Source: Caryophanales bacterium UBA6769
GTDB taxonomy: Bacteria > Bacillota > Bacilli > Bacillales > UBA6769
Reading direction: 5' to 3'
Assembly (NCBI GenBank): GCA_002453275.1
Contig: DKGN01000005.1
Coordinates: 1-6,097, forward strand
Length of the DNA: 6,097 nt
Shown here: positions 1-5,750 of the stretch, piece by piece
Position numbering within the stretch: position 1 is the stretch's first letter
Layout: the number at the start of each line of letters is the position of its first letter
Made by a program: the position numbers and the translations under genes
The notes under the pieces: model-generated
Told to the model about the DNA's origin: nothing
The model's database searches: none
What the model saw: only the letters and a program-made list of their open reading frames with translations

Positions 1-318
1 TTGAGAGGTGTAAAAGCTTTCGTCAAATGTGATCCATGGCTCATTTCTCCAGTGACCGTAGATTTTTGCGTGCTTAAATTGATCAACTAACCCAGCGTGA
101 TCTGAATGATGATGCGTCAAAATAACCTTCTCAATATCTCCCAAATCGTATCCTAGCGCATTTAATTCTATCTTTAAAGCTGTCAATGCCTCTGCTGTTT
201 TTGGACCTGTGTCAATTAAGACGAGATAATCCCCCTTCAATAAATAAACATTGATTGGACCGACGGGAAACGGTGTTGGTATGCTTAGTTTAAATAAACT
301 CTTTGACTTTGTTATCAT
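1..318 (-). CDS. yqjP: MBL-fold metallo-hydrolase, YqjP-like (N-terminal part, runs off left edge)
   Basis: The 106 visible residues form the N-terminal half of a metallo-beta-lactamase fold. A strand-rich start contains PVGPINVYLL and LVLIDTGP (residues 18-39), followed by the metal-binding motif THHHSDHAG, with H69, H71, D73 and H74 as expected zinc ligands. The C-terminal half, with the remaining ligands, lies beyond base 1; family members are about 300 residues long. The start is ATG at 318, because an in-frame TAA lies at 324-322. An AAGGGG at 336-331 is the likely ribosome binding site, with rather long spacing (12 bases). The gene is divergent from proI, as a YqjP-type gene beside proI would be expected from B. 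subtilis gene order. The fold predicts hydrolysis of a thioester, lactone or similar substrate, but the substrate is unknown. Family assignment is firm; the YqjP name rests on similarity plus position. Confidence 0.85.
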   Translation of the reverse strand, partial: MITKSKSLFKLSIPTPFPVGPINVYLLKGDYLVLIDTGPKTAEALTALKIELNALGYDLGDIEKVILTHHHSDHAGLVDQFKHAKIYGHWRNEPWITFDESFYTSQ

Positions 319-357
319 ACGTTATGTCTTCCCCTTCCATACGATGCACATGACCCT

Positions 358-386
358 ATTGTAATTGTTTGTCATAAAATGGACAA
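358..386 (-). promoter_or_regulatory. Probable SigA promoter of the leftward MBL-hydrolase gene
   Basis: Read on the minus strand, TTGTCC (386-381) and TACAAT (363-358) are separated by 17 bases. This gives an expected transcription start near 351 and a leader of about 33 bases. The -35 box overlaps the left arm of the palindrome at 383-399. Boxes and spacing are seen in the sequence; activity is inferred. Confidence 0.55.
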
Positions 387-399
387 ATATTATATTTGT
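383..399. repeat. 17-bp palindrome in the divergent promoter region, possible operator
   Basis: ACAAATAT-T-ATATTTGT is a perfect inverted repeat with 8-base arms around a single central base. It overlaps the -35 box of the leftward promoter and lies 10 bases upstream of the proI -35 box. The position would suit a dimeric repressor or activator acting on either gene. The region is very AT-rich, which raises the chance of such a repeat arising without function. I do not recognise it as a known regulator box. Confidence 0.4.
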
Positions 400-409
400 A
401 AATTTAAAA

Positions 410-438
410 TTGTTAGTTCAATAAAAGTTAGATATAAT
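410..438 (+). promoter_or_regulatory. SigA promoter of proI
   Basis: TTGTTA (410-415) and a perfect TATAAT (433-438) are separated by the ideal 17 bases. Transcription should begin around 445, leaving a leader of only about 30 bases before the ATG at 476. That is too short for a T-box or any other sizeable riboregulator. Sequence match is strong; function is inferred. Confidence 0.75.
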
Positions 439-461
439 TTGGATAATGTTTGATAGTTGTT

Positions 462-467
462 GAGGAG
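462..467 (+). promoter_or_regulatory. Ribosome binding site of proI
   Basis: GAGGAG lies 8 bases before the ATG at 476, and the purine run continues to 470. It fixes the start at 476. Another ATG at 472 reads only three codons before a TAG and is not a competing gene start. Confidence 0.8.
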
Positions 468-475
468 AGGTATGT

Positions 476-1300
476 ATGTTTAGCAAAGATAAAATTGTTT
501 TTGTTGGTGCTGGTCCGATGGCTGAAGCAATCATAGCCGGTCTTGTAAATAATCGTCTAGTAAGTAGTGAACAGATTTGGGTAACGAATTATTCCGACAA
601 TCAAAGGTTAGCTAAATTGGAAGAAAAATATTTAATCCAAACAACTCGTGATTATCATGTTCTCTTTGAGGGATCGACGATAATTATATTAGCTATGAAG
701 CCGAAAGATGTAGCCGACAGTTTATTGTCAATTGGAAGTTATGTAAATGAGTCACACTTACTCTTATCCGTCCTAGCCGGTGTGTCACTCGACTATTTTG
801 AGAAAACATTGAATAAGCCGATTCCAGTTATCCGAGCAATGCCAAATACATCTGCAACTGTTAGTCAATCGGCTACAGCCATTACAGTAGGTAAATATAG
901 TAATGAAAAACATGTACAAAGAGCACAAACGTTATTTACAAGCATTGGAATGGTAGAAATTGTTGCTGAAGAAGAATTACACGCAGTGACAGGCATATCT
1001 GGAAGCGGACCTGCGTATTTATATTATGTAGCTGAGGCATTAGAAGAAGCTGCAAACAAACAGGGTCTTTCTGAAGAAGTTGCAAGGAAGCTCGTTATTC
1101 AAACCTTTATCGGTGTGGCTAACATGCTTCATCAAACGACAGAACCGCCTTCATTATTAAGGAAAAACATCATGAGTCCTGGTGGAACAACAGAGGCCGG
1201 CATCAATGCCCTCGACAACCATCAGTTTAAACAAGCAATTCATGACTGTGTGGAGGCAGCTGTAAAAAAATCGCAAGAGCTTGAGGCAAAATATAAATAG
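476..1300 (+). CDS. proI: Pyrroline-5-carboxylate reductase
   Basis: This cytoplasmic enzyme carries out the last step of proline biosynthesis, reducing 1-pyrroline-5-carboxylate to L-proline with NAD(P)H. The 274-residue length is normal for the family. The N-terminal Rossmann fold shows the dinucleotide-binding loop VGAGPMAEAI (10-19), the strand end AMKP (73-76) and MPNT (122-125). The helical C-terminal dimerisation and active-site domain carries TGISGSGPAY (172-181) and the family signature SPGGTTEAG (234-242). Good promoter and ribosome binding sites precede it and a strong terminator follows, so it is probably transcribed mainly alone. The position beside a YqjP-like gene supports orthology with B. 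subtilis ProI (YqjO) rather than the other B. subtilis paralogues ProH or ProG. Catalytic assignment is very secure; the paralogue name is inferred. Confidence 0.96.
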   Translation: MFSKDKIVFVGAGPMAEAIIAGLVNNRLVSSEQIWVTNYSDNQRLAKLEEKYLIQTTRDYHVLFEGSTIIILAMKPKDVADSLLSIGSYVNESHLLLSVLAGVSLDYFEKTLNKPIPVIRAMPNTSATVSQSATAITVGKYSNEKHVQRAQTLFTSIGMVEIVAEEELHAVTGISGSGPAYLYYVAEALEEAANKQGLSEEVARKLVIQTFIGVANMLHQTTEPPSLLRKNIMSPGGTTEAGINALDNHQFKQAIHDCVEAAVKKSQELEAKYK

Positions 1301-1318
1301 TTTGTTAGAAAATAAATA

Positions 1319-1353
1319 AAATAACTCGCTCTATTTGATAGGGCGAGTTATTT
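1319..1353. terminator. Strong hairpin terminator after proI, possibly bidirectional
   Basis: The arms 1319-1334 and 1338-1353 pair over 16 bases, with one G-U pair in the plus-strand RNA, around a 3-base TTG loop. The stem centre is GC-rich (CTCGCTC with GGGCGAG). On the plus strand the U-rich part is TTATTT at the end of the stem. On the minus strand the stem is followed by a better T-rich tract (TTATTTTATTTATTTTC), so it could also stop RNA arriving from the right. The hairpin begins 18 bases after the proI stop codon. Confidence 0.85.
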
Positions 1354-1365
1354 ACAATTGGAATG

Positions 1366-1372
1366 AAAGGTG
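1366..1372 (+). promoter_or_regulatory. Ribosome binding site of the phosphodiesterase gene
   Basis: AAAGGTG lies 9 bases before the ATG at 1382. No convincing promoter was found between the terminator hairpin and this site: a TACAAT at 1353-1358 has no good -35 box at 16-18 bases. Transcription may therefore depend on readthrough from proI or on a weak promoter. Confidence 0.6.
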
Positions 1373-1381
1373 TAAACTCGA

Positions 1382-2113
1382 ATGACAAAAATATTTGCTC
1401 ATCGCGGCGCGAGCTATCACTGCCCCGAAAACACGATGTCGTCATTTAAAAAAGCAGAACAACTTGGTGCTGACGGAATAGAATTTGACGTTCAGCTTTC
1501 AGCCGATGGCGTTCCTGTTGTTATTCATGACCGTACACTACGTCGCACAACGAATGGATATGGCAATGTAGACAGTATGACAGTGAATGAATTGCAAAGG
1601 TTAGATGCAGGTAGTTGGTTTGCTCAAGATTATAAACATGAATCGATTCCAACCTTACAAGAAGTACTTAACTGGTCAAAGCAAACTGATTTATTACTAA
1701 ACATTGAACTAAAATCGCGAGGAAAAGAAAGTGATTTAGAAAAAAACGTCGTCGCTTCAATCATGAAGCACGAATTAGCTAATCGTGTTATTATTTCTTC
1801 CTTTTGGAAATCATCCTTGAAACAAATTAAGCTGTTAAATGCGGATTTGCTTACAGCAATTCTGCTCGAAAAATCAGTGGATGATTCTTTAGCATTCGCA
1901 CAAAAATTAAACCTTGAGGCGATTCACCCAAATTATAAACATGTTACAAAAGAATATATAGATTTTATTCATAGTCACAACTTGAAAATAAGACCTTACA
2001 CCGTAAATAACGATCGGAAAATGCGCAGGCTCGTACAATGGAATGTGGATGCGATTATTACCGATAGACCGGATATTGCCGTTTGGCAAAAGAAAAAGCG
2101 AAACGAAAACTAG
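1382..2113 (+). CDS. Glycerophosphodiester phosphodiesterase (UgpQ/YqiK-type)
   Basis: The enzyme hydrolyses glycerophosphodiesters, which are deacylated phospholipids, to sn-glycerol 3-phosphate and an alcohol, feeding glycerol-phosphate and phospholipid turnover. The 243 residues are one GDPD TIM-barrel domain. Its start carries HRGASYHCPENT (7-18) with catalytic H7 and R8. GIEFDVQ (32-38) supplies the metal ligands E34 and D36, and VVIHD (46-50) supplies the second catalytic histidine, H49. NIELK (107-111) adds E109 and K111, and the C-terminus has the usual ITDRPD (226-231). There is no signal peptide or membrane segment, so it should be cytoplasmic, unlike secreted GlpQ. It starts 28 bases after the proI terminator and converges on rnz, with 4 bases between stop codons. 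B. subtilis has several paralogues, so no symbol is assigned. The exact diester preferred cannot be read from the sequence. Confidence 0.93.
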   Translation: MTKIFAHRGASYHCPENTMSSFKKAEQLGADGIEFDVQLSADGVPVVIHDRTLRRTTNGYGNVDSMTVNELQRLDAGSWFAQDYKHESIPTLQEVLNWSKQTDLLLNIELKSRGKESDLEKNVVASIMKHELANRVIISSFWKSSLKQIKLLNADLLTAILLEKSVDDSLAFAQKLNLEAIHPNYKHVTKEYIDFIHSHNLKIRPYTVNNDRKMRRLVQWNVDAIITDRPDIAVWQKKKRNEN

Positions 2114-2117
2114 CTTA

Positions 2118-3032
2118 TCATGTGAAAACTGTTAAATCGCTTGCTATATAAGTAGGCGGGAAAATTTCTCTTGCTTCCTGTAACATTTGGTCAATATCTT
2201 TGTTTTGATATCTTGAACTTATATGAGACAAAATAAGCTTCGATACATTCATTTCCTTTGCTATCATGGCTGCGGCTTCTCCAGTAGAATGAAAATACTC
2301 ATAGGCTAAATCACTGTCCTTTTTCATAAAGGTTGCCTCATGAATTAAGATATCGGCGTGATTTGCTAATGATTTCGTTGCCTGACATGGTCTCGTATCT
2401 CCTACTATCGTGATTATTTTTCCCTTTTTATCAGGTCCCACAAAATCTTTACCGTTTAATACTTGGCCATCTTCAAGCTCTACCCGCGCCCCATTTTTTA
2501 AAGCTTTATAAATTGGACCAGGCTTAATACCAAGTTCTTTAAGCCGGTCAACCATCAGAACACCTGGCTTTGCTTTTTCTTCAATTCTATAACCGAACGA
2601 TGGAATGCCATGCTCAAGCCGTTTGATGCTAACTGTATGTTGGTCAAAATTAATTACCATTTCATTATGTATTTCAACGACTTTCAGCGGATAGCGTAAA
2701 ACAGTTTTACTTGTTTTTAAAGTCGTTTCAACAAAAGCCTTAATCCCTTTTGGACCATAGACGGTTAATAATGTAGTTCCGCCTTGAAATGATCGACTTC
2801 CAAGTAATCCTGGAAGTCCAAATATATGATCACCGTGTAAATGGGTAATAAAAATATTATCAAGCTTCGATAATTTCAATGAAGTATACAATACTTGATG
2901 CTGTGTCGCTTCTCCACAATCAAATAACCATACTGAACCTTTATAATGATTTAAAAATTTTAACGCAATCGCACTTGTGTTTCTTTGCTTTGACGGAACA
3001 CCTGCTCCAGTACCTAAAAAATGGAGCTCCAT
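2118..3032 (-). CDS. rnz: Ribonuclease Z (tRNA 3'-processing endonuclease)
   Basis: RNase Z cuts tRNA precursors just after the discriminator base, mainly those lacking an encoded CCA, so that CCA can be added. The 304-residue product has the length of the short bacterial form and opens with MELHFLGTGAG. The zinc motif THLHGDH gives H64, H66, D68 and H69. Further ligands are H141, D212 in VGDTR and H270 in LSHISSRY, with H248 in FHST near the active site. The Gly/Pro-rich stretch around 168-181 (GIKPGP and after) fits the flexible tRNA-binding arm. ATG at 3032 is chosen because an AAAGGGG lies 8 bases upstream and because homologues begin MEL-FLGTG. An in-frame extension to 3098 would run back into yqjE. 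It is the last gene of the leftward operon, 22 bases after yqjE, and no terminator is visible after its stop. Confidence 0.97.
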   Translation of the reverse strand: MELHFLGTGAGVPSKQRNTSAIALKFLNHYKGSVWLFDCGEATQHQVLYTSLKLSKLDNIFITHLHGDHIFGLPGLLGSRSFQGGTTLLTVYGPKGIKAFVETTLKTSKTVLRYPLKVVEIHNEMVINFDQHTVSIKRLEHGIPSFGYRIEEKAKPGVLMVDRLKELGIKPGPIYKALKNGARVELEDGQVLNGKDFVGPDKKGKIITIVGDTRPCQATKSLANHADILIHEATFMKKDSDLAYEYFHSTGEAAAMIAKEMNVSKLILSHISSRYQNKDIDQMLQEAREIFPPTYIASDLTVFT

Positions 3033-3040
3033 GTCATCGA

Positions 3041-3047
3041 CCCCTTT
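3041..3047 (-). promoter_or_regulatory. Ribosome binding site that sets the rnz start
   Basis: AAAGGGG on the minus strand lies 8 bases before the ATG at 3032, in the gap between the yqjE stop codon and rnz. It rules out the longer reading frame starting at 3098. Confidence 0.85.
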
Positions 3048-3054
3048 ATTCAAT

Positions 3055-4185
3055 TCATCGCCCATTCTCTGTGACTGTGCGCACAATGGAAATGACAAGT
3101 TCAGCCGTTTTTACAAGTTCTTTAATCGGCATTTTTTCATTTGTTGTATGGATATCCTCATAACCGACGGCTAAATTTACTGTCGGTATGCCGAAGCCTG
3201 CAATAATGTTTGCATCACTTCCACCGCCACTTTGTAATAATTTCGGTGTTCGTCCAATAGAGGCAACAGCTTGCTGAGCGATTTTTACGACTTGATCCCT
3301 TTCACTAAATTTGAACCCGGGATACATGATTTCTGATTGGAAGTTGACAGAGCCTCCTAGTAATTGAGCAGTCTCTTCAAAGGCTTTTTGCATTTTATTT
3401 ACTTGGGCTTTCATTTTTTCTTCAACGAGTGAACGAGCTTCAGCGTGAATACTAACATGATCACAAACGATGTTTGTTTGTGTTCCCCCTTCAAAACTCC
3501 CGATATTTGCCGTTGTTTCCTTATCAATTCTTCCAAGCGGCATCTTTGCAATCGCTTTTGCCGCGATCGTAATCGCAGACACACCTTTCTCAGGAGCGAC
3601 GCCAGCATGAGCTGTTTTACCATTTACCGTTACATTAATTTTAGCTTGAGTAGGGGCTGCTGTAATGATGTCTCCAACGAGACCATCACTGTCTAATGCA
3701 AATCCGTACTTCGCTTTTATTAAGCTACGATCCAGTTCCTTGGCACCGACTAATCCAGCTTCCTCTCCAACCGTTATAATAAATTGAATGTCTCCATGGG
3801 GAATATTTTGTTCCTTAATAACAGTAATGGCTTCCAGCATCGCAGCTAATCCAGCCTTATCATCAGCACCTAGAATCGTCGAACCGTCTGTTTTAATATA
3901 GCCATCCTCGATGAATGGTCTAATTCCGTTACCTGGCACAACGGTGTCCATATGGGACGTAAAGTAAATGATATCAATATTGTCTTTGCCTGTACCTTTT
4001 AATGTACAAATAAGGTTGCCAGCACCATGCCCTGTTTTTGCTACACTATCGTCCTCTATTACGTCTACACCAATGGATGTAAATTTTTCTTTCAAAACTT
4101 CAGCAATCTTGGATTCATTTTTTGTCTCAGAATCTATTTTAACGAGCTCGATAAACTCGTCTATCAGTCTTTGCTCGTTTATCAT
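3055..4185 (-). CDS. yqjE: M20 family metallopeptidase, PepT-like (YqjE)
   Basis: This is a probable cytoplasmic di-zinc aminopeptidase of the M20 clan, most like the tripeptidase-T-like proteins. The 376 residues show TSHMDTVVPG (76-85) with H78 as zinc ligand and D80 as catalytic helper. GADDKAG (106-112) carries the bridging D108, and VGEEAGLVGA (139-148) has E141 as general base and E142 as ligand. ALDSDG (163-168) is a further ligand region, and the C-terminal DIHTTNE supplies H346. The lid/dimerisation domain lies between, with GKTAHAGVAPEKG and TQTNIVCD. The start is ATG at 4185, with GAGGAG 8 bases upstream; an in-frame GTG at 4194 overlaps that site and is rejected. It follows yqjD by 15 bases. 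The true substrate is unknown: fold and metal site are certain, but tripeptidase activity is an inference. It has no evident pathway link to the acyl-CoA genes upstream. Confidence 0.93.
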   Translation of the reverse strand: MINEQRLIDEFIELVKIDSETKNESKIAEVLKEKFTSIGVDVIEDDSVAKTGHGAGNLICTLKGTGKDNIDIIYFTSHMDTVVPGNGIRPFIEDGYIKTDGSTILGADDKAGLAAMLEAITVIKEQNIPHGDIQFIITVGEEAGLVGAKELDRSLIKAKYGFALDSDGLVGDIITAAPTQAKINVTVNGKTAHAGVAPEKGVSAITIAAKAIAKMPLGRIDKETTANIGSFEGGTQTNIVCDHVSIHAEARSLVEEKMKAQVNKMQKAFEETAQLLGGSVNFQSEIMYPGFKFSERDQVVKIAQQAVASIGRTPKLLQSGGGSDANIIAGFGIPTVNLAVGYEDIHTTNEKMPIKELVKTAELVISIVRTVTENGR

Positions 4186-4193
4186 ATAATACA

Positions 4194-4199
4194 CTCCTC
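4194..4199 (-). promoter_or_regulatory. Ribosome binding site that sets the yqjE start
   Basis: GAGGAG on the minus strand lies 8 bases before the ATG at 4185, immediately after the yqjD stop codon. Its last base is the first base of the alternative GTG at 4194, so that codon cannot use it. Confidence 0.85.
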
Positions 4200-4200
4200 A

Positions 4201-5748
4201 TTATAATGGGATATTTCCATGTTTTTTGCTTGGCCGCACTTCTTCTTTATTTTTTAACATATCTAGTGCTTGTACAAGTTTGATTCTTGTTTCTCGTGGA
4301 TCTATGACATCATCAACCATCCCTCTTGACGCGGCAACGTAAGGATTGGCAAATTTCTCGCGGTATTCTTCAATTTTATCCGTGCGAGTCTGCTCCGGGT
4401 TTTCACTGTCATTGATTTCTCTTGCAAAAATAATATTAGCTGCCCCTTCTGGTCCCATGACGGCAATTTCAGCATTTGGCCAAGCGAAAACTAGATCAGC
4501 TCCAATGGCTTTACTATTTAACGCAACGTATGCTCCTCCATAAGCTTTACGAAGAATGACTGTTATTTTTGGTACAGTTGCTTCCGAATAAGCATACAAA
4601 ATTTTTGCGCCGTGGCGAATGATGCCTCCATGCTCTTGTTTAATCCCTGGGAAAAAGCCTGTCACATCTTCAAAGGTAATAATCGGAATTTGAAATGAAT
4701 CACAAAATCGAATAAATCGTGATGCTTTATCTGAAGAATCAATATCAAGTCCTCCAGCCATTACTTTAGGTTGATTACAAACAAGTCCAACCGACTTCCC
4801 ATCTATCCTCGCAAAACCTACTACGACATTTTTAGCAAAATTTTGATGAACTTCAAAAAATGAATCTGTATCAACAACATCTTCAATAACAGTTCTTACG
4901 TCATAAGGTCGCATCGAATCATATGGAACGATATCTGCAAGATTAGGTCGATAATGATCTTTTTCTTCAACTTGAAGGATATCAGGCTTTTCCTTATTAT
5001 TTTGCGGTAAATATGTCAGTAAACGACGGACTTCCATTAAGGCTTCTTCTTCAGATTTTGCTGTAAAGTGCGCATTTCCACTTTTTGAACTATGTACACT
5101 TGCACCACCTAAGTCTTCAGAAGTAATTTTTTCCCCTGTAACAGTTTCGATAACTTTCGGACCTGTAATAAACATTTGACTCGTTTCTTCGACCATAAAA
5201 ACAAAATCTGTAATCGCCGGGGAATAGACAGCCCCACCCGCACATGGCCCCATAATGACTGAAATTTGGGGAATCACGCCTGAGTAAATGGCATTTCGAT
5301 AGAAAATGTGACCATAACCATCTAATGAAACGACGCCTTCTTGTATCCTTGCTCCACCCGAATCATTTAAACCTATAAATGGAGCACCATTTTTAGCAGC
5401 AAGATCCATGACATTGGCAATTTTTTTCGCGTGCATTTCGCCAAGTGCCCCACCAAAAACTGTAAAGTCTTGCGCAAATAAATAAATAGAGCGTCCATCA
5501 ATTTTTCCGTAACCTGTAACGACTCCTTCACCAGGTGCTTCCATACTATCCATTCCAAAGTCTTGGCTTCGATGTTCCATAAATGGATTTAGTTCAACAA
5601 AGGAATCTTTGTCTACGAGCAAGTCAATTCTTTCTCTTGCTGTTAACTTTCCCCTTTCATGTTGCCTTTCAATGCGTTCATCTCCGCCACCGCGCTCAAT
5701 TTCTCTTTTTTTATCATATAATTCATAGATTCTTTCATACATATCCAT
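4201..5748 (-). CDS. yqjD: Acyl-CoA carboxylase carboxyltransferase subunit (PccB/MmdA-like, YqjD)
   Basis: This is the carboxyltransferase of a biotin-dependent enzyme, moving CO2 between carboxybiotin and an acyl-CoA, most likely propionyl-CoA/methylmalonyl-CoA. The 515 residues form two crotonase-like halves. The N-terminal half has the oxyanion-loop signatures DSGGARIQEG (129-138) and GPCAGGAVYSP (167-177). The C-terminal half has GFFPG (364-368) and RKAYGGAY (400-407), then AWPNAEIAVMGPEGAAN (422-438). The C-terminus KKHGNIPL is typical. The start is ATG at 5748, with AAAGGGGG 7 bases upstream. The epimerase stop codon is only 2 bases away, so the two genes are probably translationally coupled. 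No biotin carboxylase or biotin carrier gene is in the window, so those partners must be encoded elsewhere. The residue after GGAY is V408, so a classical propionyl-CoA carboxylase role is not certain; methylmalonyl-CoA decarboxylase or transcarboxylase-type chemistry remains possible. Confidence 0.93.
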   Translation of the reverse strand: MDMYERIYELYDKKREIERGGGDERIERQHERGKLTARERIDLLVDKDSFVELNPFMEHRSQDFGMDSMEAPGEGVVTGYGKIDGRSIYLFAQDFTVFGGALGEMHAKKIANVMDLAAKNGAPFIGLNDSGGARIQEGVVSLDGYGHIFYRNAIYSGVIPQISVIMGPCAGGAVYSPAITDFVFMVEETSQMFITGPKVIETVTGEKITSEDLGGASVHSSKSGNAHFTAKSEEEALMEVRRLLTYLPQNNKEKPDILQVEEKDHYRPNLADIVPYDSMRPYDVRTVIEDVVDTDSFFEVHQNFAKNVVVGFARIDGKSVGLVCNQPKVMAGGLDIDSSDKASRFIRFCDSFQIPIITFEDVTGFFPGIKQEHGGIIRHGAKILYAYSEATVPKITVILRKAYGGAYVALNSKAIGADLVFAWPNAEIAVMGPEGAANIIFAREINDSENPEQTRTDKIEEYREKFANPYVAASRGMVDDVIDPRETRIKLVQALDMLKNKEEVRPSKKHGNIPL

Positions 5749-5750
5749 TG

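Noticed and set aside
1335..1358. TTGATA (1335-1340) with TACAAT (1353-1358) as a promoter for the phosphodiesterase gene
   Set aside because: The spacer is only 12 bases, far too short for SigA, and the first box is part of the terminator loop and stem.
2076..2089. Inverted repeat TTGCC-GTTT-GGCAA as a terminator for the leftward operon
   Set aside because: A 5-bp stem inside coding sequence. On the minus strand the T-run precedes the stem instead of following it.
2194..2211. Hairpin ATATC / GATAT as a terminator for the phosphodiesterase gene
   Set aside because: Only 5 AT-rich base pairs with no following T-run, and it lies inside the rnz coding sequence.
3033..3098. Longer RNase Z reading frame starting at 3098
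   Set aside because: The extra 22 residues (MSFPLCAQSQ...) are unlike the family N-terminus, overlap the end of yqjE and lack a placed ribosome binding site. ATG 3032 has AAAGGGG at 8 bases.
2879..3174. Overlapping plus-strand open frames opposite rnz and yqjE
   Set aside because: They mirror well-conserved genes on the other strand, have no ribosome binding site and encode no recognisable domain. The same holds for the other frames overlapping real genes.
4186..4194. GTG start for yqjE at 4194
   Set aside because: The GTG overlaps the GAGGAG ribosome binding site itself. ATG at 4185 has ideal spacing and matches the family start MIN-QRL.
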